A stretch of 64,000 bases of DNA from Sulfurimonas sp. (GCF_028694605.1 NZ_JAQVKP010000004.1:1-64000), one strand, 5' to 3'. Positions 27,673 through 37,237 are shown, counted from the first letter of the stretch. The notes: generated by a model not told the origin, from the letters alone. Program-made: numbers and translations.

Positions 27673-28812
27673 ATGAATTTTGAACCATATCCATTTGAAA
27701 AACTTACTGCTTTACTTCAAGATATTACTCCAAATAGCGCGTATGAGCCGTCTGCTTTGACTATCGGCGAGCCGCAGTTTGAGACACCTCACTTTATACA
27801 AAAAGCTCTTTGCAACAGCGCTTCGCAACTCAGACGCTACCCTAAAACAGTTGGTGAAGATGAGCTAAGAACTGCACAAAGAGAGTTTGTCGCAAAAAGA
27901 TTTGGCGTATCGCTGCATGAAAACCAAATCATTCCTACTTTTGGAACAAGAGAGGTTCTTTTTAACTTTCCGCAATATTTTCTTTTTAACAAAAAAGAGC
28001 CGACCATAGCTTTTACAAATCCTTTTTACCAGATTTATGAAGGTGCAGCCATCGCCTCAAGAGCAAAAACTCACTATCTCAACCTTACGCCGCAAAACGG
28101 TTTTAAACCAGAGATAGATGAAGCCATGCTATCAAAATGCCATCTTGTAATTTTAAACTTTCCAAACAATCCTACTGCATCAACGCTAACACTTGAGGAG
28201 CTTGGAGAGTGGGTAAAACTAGCTCTCAAACATGACTTTCTTCTCTTAAATGACGAGTGCTACAGCGAAATTTATACCGACAAACCTATCCCCTCACTTC
28301 TTGAAGCCTCGGTACATGTCGGCAACGCTTCATTTAAAAATGTACTTGTTATCAACTCCATCTCAAAACGTTCATCGGCTCCGGGGCTTCGTTCCGGCTT
28401 TATCGCAGGAGATGCGGAGATTTTAGAAGGGTACATGAACTACAGAACTTATGTCGGATGTGCTTCTCCGCTACCTCTGCAAAGTGCGGCGGCTGTGGCT
28501 TGGCGTGATGAAGAGCATGTAGAAACGGCACGTGAGATTTATGTGAAAAACTTTGAGATAGCACGTGAGATTTTAGGTATAGAAATCCCTGAAGCCACAT
28601 TTTACATCTGGCTAAAAGTCCCATCGGCTCTGGAGTTTACAAAGAAACTCTACCGTGAGTACAATGTCAAAGTTTTACCGGGCGAGTTTTTGGCAAGAGA
28701 GGATGCAAATGGCACCAATCCGGGAGAAGAGTACGTTCGTATCGCCCTTGTAGAAGATACGCAAAAAGTAGAGAGTGCATTGAAAAGAATCAAGGAGTGT
28801 TTATATGTCTAA
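27673..28812 (+). CDS. dapC: N-succinyldiaminopimelate aminotransferase
   Basis: Class I/II PLP aminotransferase of 379 aa; in this phylum the family member at this position makes succinyl-diaminopimelate for lysine and wall synthesis. Visible motifs: NFPNNPTAS, LLNDECYSE, and SISKRSSAPGLRSG with the PLP lysine (about residue 231). Substrate assignment rests on family resemblance and on the nearby murC; other aminotransferase specificities cannot be excluded. It overlaps the next gene by 8 bases. Confidence 0.8.
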   Translation: MNFEPYPFEKLTALLQDITPNSAYEPSALTIGEPQFETPHFIQKALCNSASQLRRYPKTVGEDELRTAQREFVAKRFGVSLHENQIIPTFGTREVLFNFPQYFLFNKKEPTIAFTNPFYQIYEGAAIASRAKTHYLNLTPQNGFKPEIDEAMLSKCHLVILNFPNNPTASTLTLEELGEWVKLALKHDFLLLNDECYSEIYTDKPIPSLLEASVHVGNASFKNVLVINSISKRSSAPGLRSGFIAGDAEILEGYMNYRTYVGCASPLPLQSAAAVAWRDEEHVETAREIYVKNFEIAREILGIEIPEATFYIWLKVPSALEFTKKLYREYNVKVLPGEFLAREDANGTNPGEEYVRIALVEDTQKVESALKRIKECLYV

Positions 28813-29311
28813 TGTAGAAAAACTTAAAGAGGATGTTTTTAAGGCTGTGCAAGAGGGCGATTTGGCATCGCTTTATATGCTTGAGGAGCGGGCATACAGC
28901 ACATTTGAAGAAGATATGCTTCAAGATTTTTACGCAAATATACTCGACATGGCACTGGAGAGACTTACCGATACGCTTGAGGCACATAGAGTTATGGACA
29001 TAAACGAGGTACAGGATTTTGCAACACTAAGAGCCTTGTATGAGTATGCCATGGAAAACTACAGCGCCGCAAAAGTAGAGGATGCCAGCGCACTTTTTGA
29101 GGTTCTTGGCGGTCTTAGCAACGACAAAGAATTCTCAAAAGCACTTAAAATTCACTGGCTTGCCGCTGCAAAAAAGATTTCACTTGATGACTTTTTAGAC
29201 AACATCGCCGATGTTGAGGCAACACAAGAAGCAGGAACTTTTTATATAAGTTCTTTTAATGAAAAAGAGGCACGAAAATTGCTTGAAAATGCCCAAAGCA
29301 GTGGAGAGTAA
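28805..29311 (+). CDS. conserved hypothetical helical protein
   Basis: A 168-aa acidic, mostly alpha-helical cytoplasmic protein without signal peptide. I do not recognise a domain. Overlap with dapC and a 4-base gap to murC place it in the same operon, so it may have a housekeeping role linked to wall precursor synthesis, but that is only context. Confidence 0.72.
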   Translation: MSNVEKLKEDVFKAVQEGDLASLYMLEERAYSTFEEDMLQDFYANILDMALERLTDTLEAHRVMDINEVQDFATLRALYEYAMENYSAAKVEDASALFEVLGGLSNDKEFSKALKIHWLAAAKKISLDDFLDNIADVEATQEAGTFYISSFNEKEARKLLENAQSSGE

Positions 29312-29315
29312 GCGT

Positions 29316-30629
29316 ATGAAAATTCATTTTATCGGGATTGGCGGCATCGGCATTTCAGGTTTGGCACAGTACATGCGTTACAAAGGACATGAAATCAGCG
29401 GTTCAGATATCGCCGATACACTTATCACGCAAAAATTACGTAAGCTTGGCATCTCCATTACCATCCCTCATGATGCTTCCGCCATAAACGAGCAAGATTT
29501 GGTAGTACACTCCGCCATCATCCGTCCTGACAATCCCGAAGTTATGGCAGCAAAAGCAAAGGGCATTGAAGTTCTTGCACGCCGTGAAGCACTGCCTCAA
29601 ATACTCGGCGATTTGAAAGTTTACGCCGTTGCCGGAGCGCATGGAAAAAGCACGACAACTGCGATACTTACAGCCATAATGGATGGCTCTGCCATCATCG
29701 GTGCAGAATCAAAAGCGTTTGGTTCCAATGTACGCTATGACGATACAAACGATGTGATGATATTTGAAGCAGATGAGAGTGACGGAAGTTTTCTCAACTC
29801 CAACCCGCACTGCGCTATCGTGGTCAATGCAGAGCCGGAGCATATGGAGTACTATGATTACAACTTTGAACTCTTTTACGAATCTTACAAAACTTTTATA
29901 AAATCTGCTCCATGCCGTGTCTTAAATGCCGAAGACCCATTTTTGAGCAAACTTGTAAACGAGATAGAAGCCCATTGGCTCTACCCAAGCCGTGACATTG
30001 CAAATATAGAGTATATTCTTATCAACGATGAGCCGCATACACGTTTTACGCTCAAAGATTTTGGGAGTTTTGATGTTTGGGGCTTTGGCAAGCATATCGC
30101 ACTTGATGCTTCACTTGCTATTTTAGCGGCAAGAGAGTCTATGGATATAGAGACTATCAGAGAAAAGATACTTACATTTAAAGGTATCAAAAAACGATTT
30201 GATATCGTCGGAGTTGAAGATGACAGCGTTATCATTGATGATTACGGTCATCATCCAACAGAAATAAAAGCAACCTTTGAATCAGTCAAAGAGTATGCAC
30301 AGCTTAAAGGTTTTGACAAAATTACAGCTATCTGGCAACCACACAAATACTCTCGCACCATAGACAATCTTGAGGAGTTTATCAACTGCTTTGAGGGTGC
30401 GCAGGAGCTTATTATCCTTCCTGTTTGGTCGGCAGGTGAAGCAAAGAGAGAAATTGACTTTGCCCAAAAATTTAAACGCTATAACCTCACTATGGCAGAC
30501 AACATCAAAAGAGCAGACAACACCATTAGCGTCATAAAAGACAAAGAGGAGCTAAAAACGCTTGATAAAGGGCTTATCATCGGTTTTGGTGCGGGGGATT
30601 TAACTTACCAAATCAGAGGGATAGCGTAG
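29316..30629 (+). CDS. murC: UDP-N-acetylmuramate--L-alanine ligase
   Basis: Adds L-alanine to UDP-MurNAc, the first peptide step of peptidoglycan synthesis. The 437-aa Mur ligase has the nucleotide-fold start IHFIGIGGIGISGLAQ, the ATP loop GAHGKSTTT (about 106-114), the FEADESDGSF segment and DDYGHHPTE. The ATG at 29316 fits GGAGAG upstream; a longer frame from 29259 runs over the previous gene. The stop overlaps the next GTG by one base. Confidence 0.95.
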   Translation: MKIHFIGIGGIGISGLAQYMRYKGHEISGSDIADTLITQKLRKLGISITIPHDASAINEQDLVVHSAIIRPDNPEVMAAKAKGIEVLARREALPQILGDLKVYAVAGAHGKSTTTAILTAIMDGSAIIGAESKAFGSNVRYDDTNDVMIFEADESDGSFLNSNPHCAIVVNAEPEHMEYYDYNFELFYESYKTFIKSAPCRVLNAEDPFLSKLVNEIEAHWLYPSRDIANIEYILINDEPHTRFTLKDFGSFDVWGFGKHIALDASLAILAARESMDIETIREKILTFKGIKKRFDIVGVEDDSVIIDDYGHHPTEIKATFESVKEYAQLKGFDKITAIWQPHKYSRTIDNLEEFINCFEGAQELIILPVWSAGEAKREIDFAQKFKRYNLTMADNIKRADNTISVIKDKEELKTLDKGLIIGFGAGDLTYQIRGIA

Positions 30630-30958
30630 TGGCATACCTCGCCGGAATTGTTATCGTCGGACTTTTTTTCCTAGTTTTGCACTACTTTACGGAACTTACT
30701 CGCAAACAAAAAGCCGTTGTGACCGGCGTAGCACTCTTTTTTGTGCTTTTTGCTTTAGCGTTTAACACCTATGCTGATACACAAAGAGACAAGATGCTAG
30801 AGGTTGTTGCAAGATTTAACCAAAACAGCACGGTAAAATGTGGTGCACTTGATGTAAACAACACAAATTTCACACTTAGTATCGGTACATATACCTTTAT
30901 AGGTAAAGAAAAAACACCGTTTTACGGTCAAATGATTAGTGTCTCCAAATGCGAGTAG
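30629..30958 (+). CDS. small membrane protein of unknown function
   Basis: A 109-aa protein with two hydrophobic segments (about 2-20 and 30-47) and a C-terminal soluble part of about 60 residues with two cysteines (KCGAL and SKCE). The GTG start overlaps the murC stop and the gene overlaps mutS2, so translation is coupled both ways. The two cysteines and the topology suggest a periplasmic disulfide-bearing domain. Not recognised. Confidence 0.72.
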   Translation: MAYLAGIVIVGLFFLVLHYFTELTRKQKAVVTGVALFFVLFALAFNTYADTQRDKMLEVVARFNQNSTVKCGALDVNNTNFTLSIGTYTFIGKEKTPFYGQMISVSKCE

Positions 30959-33171
30959 AGGCAACTTCCAAGATTGATACGCTTATCAATCAACTCGATT
31001 TAAACGAGCATATAAACGCATTTAAGCAATTTTTCTCCCGTGAACACTCCCTTTACATTGAGGGTGACCAAGAGCTTCATTTTCGCTACATTCAAGCACT
31101 TGATGCCATAGAGTTTAACGCTCCTCCAAAAGTAGCAGACTTTACAAACGCAAAGCTTCATCTCCAAAAACAAGGCGTACTACAGTTTGAGCAGATTTTT
31201 GAGTTTATCAAAGTTGTGCGCTATTTTCGTTATTTTAAGAACAAAAACCTTAGCGGCATTATCGGCGAGTGGATGGAAAAGTTCATCATTGAACCAAAGT
31301 TTTTTGAAGTTGAGAAGTATTTTACACATGACGGCAAATTTGAAGAGAATCTTGATGAGATGCTGTTTGGTTTGGGCGAGAGGATAAAAGAGCATAAAGC
31401 TAACATCAGCAGTTCGCTCAAAAGACTTACTTCAAGTCCAAAAATCTCACCATATCTCATCGACACGCAAGTCCATCTCATAAACGATGAAGAGTCTCTT
31501 TTGGTGCGTGGCGGGTTTAACCATGTCCTAAAAGGTGCTATTGTGGGCAGAAGCAGCAGCGGCGGATTTTATGTCTCACCGGATGTTATCCTCAAAACAA
31601 AAGAGCAGATTCGCTACATAACTCAAGAACGTGAAGCGATTTTTTATACTTATGCAAAAGAGTTTTCCTCCAAGCTTGCTGCCCTTTTGCCATTTCTTAA
31701 CTTTATAGACAAAGAGTTTACTAAATTTGACAACTATCAAGCAAGAGTTCTGTTTGCTAAAAGTAAAAATCTGCAACTCATCAAATCAAAAAAAGACTCA
31801 AAAATCATTCTAGAGGGCTTTATCCACCCTGCTCTTCATCACGCAAAGCCTATCAATGTCGATTTTTCCAAAAATATTTTGATGATAACAGGTGTAAATG
31901 CCGGCGGAAAAACTATGCTTTTAAAGTCGATTTTAAGTGCGGCTTTTATGGCAAAATACATCATCCCCATGAAGCTAAACGAACACAAATCTCATATAGG
32001 GAGTTTTAAAAACATACTAGCCATCATCGACGACCCCCAAAATGTTAAAAATGATATCTCTACTTTTGCAGGGCGTATGCAAGAGTTTTCAAGGATTTTT
32101 GAGTATAGAGATGCGCTTGTCGGAGTTGATGAGATAGAGCTTGGAACAGACAGCGACGAAGCTGCCGCACTTTTTAAAGTGATGCTTGATGCGCTTATCG
32201 TGCGTGGACAAAAGATAGTCGTCACAACGCACCACAAACGACTTGCCGCACTTATGGCAGACCGTGATGATGTCGAACTTATGGCGGCGATTTACGACGA
32301 GCAAAACAGAGTTCCGACTTATGAATTTATGCACGGCATCATCGGGAAAAGCTATGCTTTTGAGACTGCAAGCAGGTACGGCATCGCAAACAACATCGTA
32401 AATGAAGCAAAAAAACTTTACGGTGATAACAGCGAAAAGTTAAATATTCTCATTGAGAGAGGCTCACAGCTAGAGAGAGAGTTGAAGCAAAAACACAAAC
32501 TTGTCGATGAAAAACTTGAGAGCATAAAAGCCAAAGAGTTAGAGTTAAAAGAGCAAAAACAGATGGTTTACGAAGAGCTGGAGCGTGAGAAGAAAGCTCT
32601 TAAGCAGAGCTATGAAAGCGCCATCAACGAGGCAAAACAGGCCGCTCGTGCAGGCGATATGCAAGCTATCCATAGAGCAATGAATGAAGCAAACAAAAAA
32701 CTACCGCAAGCCAAAAAAGAACCGCAAATCGCACAAATCACCGAGTTTAACGTAGGCGATAGCGTGAAGTACCACAGCAAAAAAGGCGTAATTGTCGCCA
32801 TGAAAGATAAAAAAGAGGCAATTGTCGAAGTTGACGGTATGCGCGTTAGAGTAAAAACTTCACAACTCAAACACACACACATACCACATCAAAAACCAAA
32901 AACCGATGTAAATCTCAATGTCCAAAAAAGAGCGGGACTCAAATGCGACCTACACGGCATGAGAGCCGAAGAGGCAACAGAGGTTTTGGATAAATTTATC
33001 TCAGACGCACTCATCAACGGCTGGGATGAAGTCATAGTCTATCACGGCATAGGAACAGGAAAACTCTCTTACGCCGTTAAAGAGTTTCTAAAAGCTCATC
33101 CAAAAGTAAAAAGCTTTAGCGATGCACCTATAAATATGGGCGGATTTGGCGCAAAAATAGTGTCATTGTAA
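30949..33171 (+). CDS. mutS2: endonuclease MutS2
   Basis: MutS-family ATPase/nuclease of 740 aa; relatives suppress recombination or act on collided ribosomes rather than in mismatch repair. The ATPase core (ITGVNAGGKTMLLKSI, about residues 304-319; VDEIELGTDSDEAAA) is followed by a long coiled coil (about 490-580), a KOW-like region, and a C-terminal Smr nuclease domain (about 665-740, DLHGMRAEEA and HGIGTGKL). The mismatch-recognition domain I is absent, as expected for MutS2. Confidence 0.95.
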   Translation: MRVEATSKIDTLINQLDLNEHINAFKQFFSREHSLYIEGDQELHFRYIQALDAIEFNAPPKVADFTNAKLHLQKQGVLQFEQIFEFIKVVRYFRYFKNKNLSGIIGEWMEKFIIEPKFFEVEKYFTHDGKFEENLDEMLFGLGERIKEHKANISSSLKRLTSSPKISPYLIDTQVHLINDEESLLVRGGFNHVLKGAIVGRSSSGGFYVSPDVILKTKEQIRYITQEREAIFYTYAKEFSSKLAALLPFLNFIDKEFTKFDNYQARVLFAKSKNLQLIKSKKDSKIILEGFIHPALHHAKPINVDFSKNILMITGVNAGGKTMLLKSILSAAFMAKYIIPMKLNEHKSHIGSFKNILAIIDDPQNVKNDISTFAGRMQEFSRIFEYRDALVGVDEIELGTDSDEAAALFKVMLDALIVRGQKIVVTTHHKRLAALMADRDDVELMAAIYDEQNRVPTYEFMHGIIGKSYAFETASRYGIANNIVNEAKKLYGDNSEKLNILIERGSQLERELKQKHKLVDEKLESIKAKELELKEQKQMVYEELEREKKALKQSYESAINEAKQAARAGDMQAIHRAMNEANKKLPQAKKEPQIAQITEFNVGDSVKYHSKKGVIVAMKDKKEAIVEVDGMRVRVKTSQLKHTHIPHQKPKTDVNLNVQKRAGLKCDLHGMRAEEATEVLDKFISDALINGWDEVIVYHGIGTGKLSYAVKEFLKAHPKVKSFSDAPINMGGFGAKIVSL

Positions 33172-33172
33172 A

Positions 33173-33192
33173 AACTCCCGCAATGGGGAGTT
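33173..33192 (-). terminator. terminator of the barrel gene
   Basis: AACTCCC/GGGAGTT with a 6-base loop, followed on the minus strand by TTT; it overlaps the end of mutS2 and lies 18 bases past the true barrel stop. Confidence 0.7.
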
Positions 33193-33210
33193 ACAGGAGA
33201 GAAAGAGAAA

Positions 33211-33739
33211 TTAAAATTTGTAGTTTACGCCGACAAACCAGTTAGAAATCGGGTCAATTTCCAGCTTCACATCAACACCGCTCACTGTTATCGTATCTTG
33301 CATGTTTGACTTCATATAGCGATATCCTGCTTCAACTGAAAAATTGTCATTGATTGCGCTGCACACCAAAAACAGCTCCTGAGATATCTAATTCCGGCAA
33401 CTCATCATCATCTGCTGAGCCGTATCCGACAAAAGCGCCGACAAATGGCTTAAAATCATCATTTCCGATTAGATAATCATACCCGATTCCAATATGGTAA
33501 GAATCTCCTCCATCAACATTTACATTTTGATAGCATATTGACGCACGGTTGTTTTTATCAAAATAATATCCGACTTTCAAAGTTTGAGAACCGCCATCAT
33601 CACTCTCTTCTGCGCTAACACCGCTAGCTGAAGCTTTCATATCGAATTTCGTATTTCCGACATCTACTCCAACATAAATACCGCTATCCGCCGCCATCAA
33701 TCCGCTAGCCAACAATGCAGCTAAAGCAATTTTTTTCAT
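33211..33739 (-). pseudogene. outer-membrane beta-barrel (porin/opacity-type) gene, one frameshift
   Basis: The ATG at 33739 (GAGG 6 bases before it) starts a signal peptide (MKKIALAALLASGLMA) and a small barrel with alternating strands (LKVGYYF, SICYQNVNV, YHIGIGYDY, PFVGAFVGYG). The frame ends early at 33347, after GAVFGVQRNQ. The rest of the barrel is intact in another frame: INDNFSVEAGYRYMKSN to the end WFVGVNYKF with the C-terminal Phe typical of barrels. The shift lies between about 33352 and 33373; removing one T of the TTTTT run (33368-33372) restores a 175-aa protein. Either a decayed gene, a phase switch or a sequencing error. Confidence 0.85.
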
Positions 33740-33763
33740 TTTAACCTCTTTTTTTAATTTTCA

Positions 33764-33781
33764 AACTAACTATGGTTAGTT
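33764..33781. promoter_or_regulatory. operator-like inverted repeat, site 1
   Basis: AACTAAC-TATG-GTTAGTT, perfect 7-bp arms, between the barrel gene and the HTH gene and nearer the barrel gene. Shares the AACTA/TAGTT arms with site 2. Confidence 0.6.
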
Positions 33782-33820
33782 GATAAGAAATTTTATTATT
33801 AATAAACTTACATCAATATT

Positions 33821-33834
33821 AACTATAGGTAGTT
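33821..33834. promoter_or_regulatory. operator-like inverted repeat, site 2
   Basis: AACTA-TAGG-TAGTT, same arm type as site 1, overlapping the AGGT ribosome-binding site of the HTH gene; suggests autorepression. Confidence 0.5.
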
Positions 33835-33837
33835 TTT

Positions 33838-34092
33838 TTGCAAGACATAACAGAAAGTGATATTGACACACTACATCGTAAAATCGGTGCAAATGTTATG
33901 CGTATCAGAAAAGAAAAAGGCATCACACAGCTTGAACTTGCGCTTTCTATAGGTTTAAAATCGGTCGGACTTATATCTGTAGCAGAAATTTACCACAACA
34001 AAAAACACTTCAATATCGAACATCTTTATAAAATCGCTTGTGTACTGGATGTTGAAATAGTTGAGTTTTTTAAAGAGATTCATACAAAATAA
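33838..34092 (+). CDS. small XRE-family transcriptional regulator
   Basis: An 84-aa single-domain HTH protein: RKIGANVMRIRKEKGITQLELALSIGLKS carries helices 1-3 of the lambda-repressor fold, and FNIEHLYKIACVLDVEIVEFF the last helices. The TTG start is chosen because the first helix (residues 8-25) would be lost from the internal ATG. The gene is divergent from the barrel pseudogene with two inverted repeats between, so it is the likely regulator of both; this is inference. It ends 26 bases before the flavoprotein gene. Confidence 0.8.
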   Translation: MQDITESDIDTLHRKIGANVMRIRKEKGITQLELALSIGLKSVGLISVAEIYHNKKHFNIEHLYKIACVLDVEIVEFFKEIHTK

Positions 34093-34118
34093 CTACTTCA
34101 TTATGTTAAAATCCCTTG

Positions 34119-35321
34119 ATGAATAAAACAAAAACAGTAGCAATTATCGGCGGTGGTGCGTCAGGGCTTTTATGTGCTATCTTTTGCGCTAAAGGCGGTG
34201 TAGAGGTAGATGTTTTTGAGCAAAACTCAAAATGCGCAAAAAAGATACTAGCATCAGGAAACGGGCGTTGCAACATCACAAACAAAAATGTATCTTCAAG
34301 CGACTACTTCTCGCAAAATCCCTCTTTTGTGGAGTTTGCACTCAGAGAGTTTGGGTATGAAGAGTTTAAAAAGTTTTCTCAAAGTATAGGGCTTTTGCTT
34401 GATGAAAAAGAGGATGGACGAGTATATCCGCTTAGCAATGAGGCAAAAAGTGTTGCATCTACTCTTATAAATTATGCAAAGAGCCTTGGGGTAAATTTTT
34501 ACACGGATACAAAAATAACAGATATAAAAGCTCTTTTTAAAAAATATGACAGTGTAGTCGTAGCAACAGGTTCTTGTGCCGCTTCTCATTTAGGCGGCAG
34601 TGATGATGGGCTTAGATTTGCAAAAGAGTTTGGGCATAACATCATACCTATATACCCATCGTTAGTACAACTTCATCTCGCTTCTCTAGCACCAAAGAAA
34701 ATGAGCGGTGTAAGAGTAGATGCCGTAGTAACACTCTACATAGACGGCAAAAAAGAGCAAAGCATAAGCGGAGATGTTTTGTTTAGCGACTATGGAGTAT
34801 CGGGCTTTGCAGTACTGGATATTTCTCAAAGTGCAAGTTTGGCTCTTTTAGAGAAAAGAAAAGTGGAAATATCCCTAAATTTACTTAGCGGTTTTGATAT
34901 GCAAAAGCTCTCATCACATATACAAAAGATAGCTTCAAACATAAAAAATTTTACAATTCTTGATATTTTAAACTCCATTGTACCCTCAAAAGTAGCACAG
35001 ACTCTTTTGGATGAATTAAAAATACCATTAAGCATAACATCAGACGAGATAACCGTAAAAATAGCCAAAAATATAGCAAATACTCTTTTAAACTGGCGTT
35101 TTGAAGTAAACGACACGCACGGTTTTCGTCACGCAGAAGTTGCAGGCGGCGGAGTAGATACAACTGAGATAAACCCAAAAACAATGGAATCTTTAAAGCA
35201 AAAAAACCTCTATTTTTGCGGTGAAGTTTTAGATGTCGTAGGTCGCCGCGGCGGCTACAACTTTGCTTTTGCTTGGGCAAGCGGATATTTGGCGGCTAGG
35301 GATATAGCAAAATCTTCATAA
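34119..35321 (+). CDS. HI0933/YhiN-family flavoprotein (NAD(P)/FAD oxidoreductase)
   Basis: A 400-aa flavoprotein with the N-terminal dinucleotide-binding motif IIGGGASGLLCA (about residues 9-20), the family hallmark SGNGRCNITN, and the C-terminal FAD segment CGEVLDVVGRRGGYN. Relatives are described as BaiN/RdsA-type; the physiological role is uncertain. ATG at 34119 is used; a TTG directly before it (34116) is possible. No strong ribosome-binding site is seen. Confidence 0.85.
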   Translation: MNKTKTVAIIGGGASGLLCAIFCAKGGVEVDVFEQNSKCAKKILASGNGRCNITNKNVSSSDYFSQNPSFVEFALREFGYEEFKKFSQSIGLLLDEKEDGRVYPLSNEAKSVASTLINYAKSLGVNFYTDTKITDIKALFKKYDSVVVATGSCAASHLGGSDDGLRFAKEFGHNIIPIYPSLVQLHLASLAPKKMSGVRVDAVVTLYIDGKKEQSISGDVLFSDYGVSGFAVLDISQSASLALLEKRKVEISLNLLSGFDMQKLSSHIQKIASNIKNFTILDILNSIVPSKVAQTLLDELKIPLSITSDEITVKIAKNIANTLLNWRFEVNDTHGFRHAEVAGGGVDTTEINPKTMESLKQKNLYFCGEVLDVVGRRGGYNFAFAWASGYLAARDIAKSS

Positions 35322-35488
35322 ACTCAGAAACATATGACACTTTTTAGATGGAGACTAAAGAGTTGTCAACAACGGAGTTAAAATAGGGAGTTTTTTCGTA
35401 AACAATTACGAAAAGTAGCCTTAAGCAACTAGGGTTTAGTTTACTCCTTTTATTGATTTTTTGATTTTATCCATAGAAAATCCTTTCA

Positions 35489-35836
35489 TTATCTGAGCAA
35501 CTCTTTTTGTTTTTTGGTAAGTTTATTGTAAATGAGCTCATAAGAGTGGTCTATAAGTTCTTTTAAAAGTGCATCATCCGCATCGCCGCCGAGTGTTACG
35601 GTGTTCCAGTGTTTCTTGTTCATGTGGTATCCACCTTTTACCGACTCATACAAAGAGCGAAGTTCTATGGCGTAAACGGGGTCACATTTTAGGTTGATGG
35701 ATAGCGGTTTTTCGTCTGCCGTAAGGGCAAACATTTTCTCAGCTATGCGATAAACCCGCACAGTTTTATCAAACGGATAATCAAAAGTCGCACCTTTTTT
35801 TGAGAGCAGATAAGCGTCTAATTCTTTAAAGTTCAT
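35489..35836 (-). CDS. MmcQ/YjbR-family DNA-binding protein
   Basis: A 115-aa protein with the YjbR fold pattern: LLSKKGATFDYPF near the start, VYRIAEKMFAL, INLKCDP and the GGYHMNKKHWNTV segment. The family has a CyaY-like fold and is described as DNA-binding, without a firm function. AAGGAAA lies before the ATG. The 167-base gap downstream holds only a hairpin (TTTTTCGTAA/TTACGAAAA, about 35392-35413). Confidence 0.85.
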   Translation of the reverse strand: MNFKELDAYLLSKKGATFDYPFDKTVRVYRIAEKMFALTADEKPLSINLKCDPVYAIELRSLYESVKGGYHMNKKHWNTVTLGGDADDALLKELIDHSYELIYNKLTKKQKELLR

Positions 35837-35899
35837 CTCTTTTTCCTTTCAAACCAAATTTTAACTAGCTAAAAACACTTTTACAAAAACACCAAACCC

Positions 35900-37237
35900 T
35901 CAAATCCCCATCCCGTTTAGCTGATTGGCAACATACTTCGCATGATTGTCCGTCATGCCGACTATGTAGTCAACCACTCTTTGGTACATATTGTATAAGC
36001 TTTGCGTTTTTTGAGGTCTGTTCTCGCCCATCAGCTCTAGTGCTCTTTTGTTTCTAAAAGAGAGTTTTGTCTCATCGCCTTTTTTATATAGCTCGTAGGT
36101 GGCGTGCATTAGGTTTTCTAGCAGAGTTTCTATGATGTTGTAAGCACCGAGTTCTAGCTCTATCTTTCTTTTTTCGTTAAATATTTTTGCGCTTCCAAGC
36201 TTTTTTGCTTCTTTGATGGCGGTTTGAAACTCCCTTTTTGTAAAAAGTTCAATCAAATCTTTTGGCTGTTCATCGCTTACTACGGCATCAAAATTTTCTT
36301 CAAAAACTTCCATCGTATGAACGGCTAAGAGATGTATAGAGATGGCGACTAGTTTTGAGACTTTTTTCGTATCCTCGATGCACTCGTTATCGTATATTTT
36401 TGCAACTTCCTCTTTGCCGCAGATAAGGGTAAAGATATTTTTTACATCCTCTAAAGTTATGATTTTTAGCTCTAGTGCATCTTGCAAATCCAACAGTCCG
36501 TAGCAGATGTCGTCTGAGGCTTCCATAAGGTATGAGAGAGGATGTCTTTTAAAAGTACCATCCGTTTTTAACAACCCAAGCTCATCAAACAAAAGTTTAA
36601 AAAAATCCGCCTCACTCTGAAAATAGTTAAATTTTGATTTGCCGATATTTTTGCAGTTGCTTGATGAGTGCGGATACTTTACCAAAGCACCAAGTGTTGC
36701 AAAAGTAAGATTCATTCCGCCGCCAAAGAGGTTGTTTTCTATTTGAGTGACGACTCTAAAACTTTGTGCATTTCCGTCAAGATGGATAAAATCCTCTATC
36801 TCGTCTTGCGACAACTCTTTTAAAAAATCTTCATTTCTATTTGTCTCAAACCACTCTTTTATAACCTCTTCTCCTGCATGTCCAAAAGGCGGATTTCCGA
36901 TATCATGTGCCAAACAAGCGGTCTGGATGATGTATGCGACATCGTAAGGATTTATCTCTAAATACGGGTATTTTTTACTCAAAAACTCCCCGACTCTAAG
37001 CCCCAGACTTCTGCCCACACTCGCAACTTCAAGGCTATGCGTGAGTCTGTTGTGAACATGGTCGTTTTTTGAGAGCGGATGTACCTGTGTCTTTTTTGAG
37101 AGCCTTCTAAATGAGTTGGAGAAAATTATCCTGTCATAATCTTTATGAAAACTGCTTCTGTAATATTGTTGATTCTCATCCTCTTTTATCTCATTATCGG
37201 AGTAGTATCTTTTTTTTGAAAGTAACATTTGCCACAT
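35900..37237 (-). CDS. dgt: deoxyguanosinetriphosphate triphosphohydrolase-like protein
   Basis: HD-domain enzyme that hydrolyses dNTPs to nucleoside and triphosphate. The 445-aa protein has the HD metal ligands (RLTHSLEVA and CLAHDIGNPPFGHAGE), the further Asp in MEASDDICYGLLD, and the N-terminal RSSFHKDYDRIIFSNSFRRL typical of Dgt. GGAG 7 bases before the ATG supports the start. Substrate preference (dGTP or several dNTPs) is not determinable. Confidence 0.9.
   Translation of the reverse strand: MWQMLLSKKRYYSDNEIKEDENQQYYRSSFHKDYDRIIFSNSFRRLSKKTQVHPLSKNDHVHNRLTHSLEVASVGRSLGLRVGEFLSKKYPYLEINPYDVAYIIQTACLAHDIGNPPFGHAGEEVIKEWFETNRNEDFLKELSQDEIEDFIHLDGNAQSFRVVTQIENNLFGGGMNLTFATLGALVKYPHSSSNCKNIGKSKFNYFQSEADFFKLLFDELGLLKTDGTFKRHPLSYLMEASDDICYGLLDLQDALELKIITLEDVKNIFTLICGKEEVAKIYDNECIEDTKKVSKLVAISIHLLAVHTMEVFEENFDAVVSDEQPKDLIELFTKREFQTAIKEAKKLGSAKIFNEKRKIELELGAYNIIETLLENLMHATYELYKKGDETKLSFRNKRALELMGENRPQKTQSLYNMYQRVVDYIVGMTDNHAKYVANQLNGMGI

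Noticed and set aside
33347-33739. The barrel gene as a complete 130-aa protein
   Set aside because: The frame ends in an unnatural GVQRNQ tail and the missing barrel strands follow directly in another frame.
35392-35413. Hairpin TTTTTCGTAA/TTACGAAAA as a terminator between the flavoprotein and YjbR genes
   Set aside because: No clear T run follows on either strand in the right place; recorded only as a hairpin.
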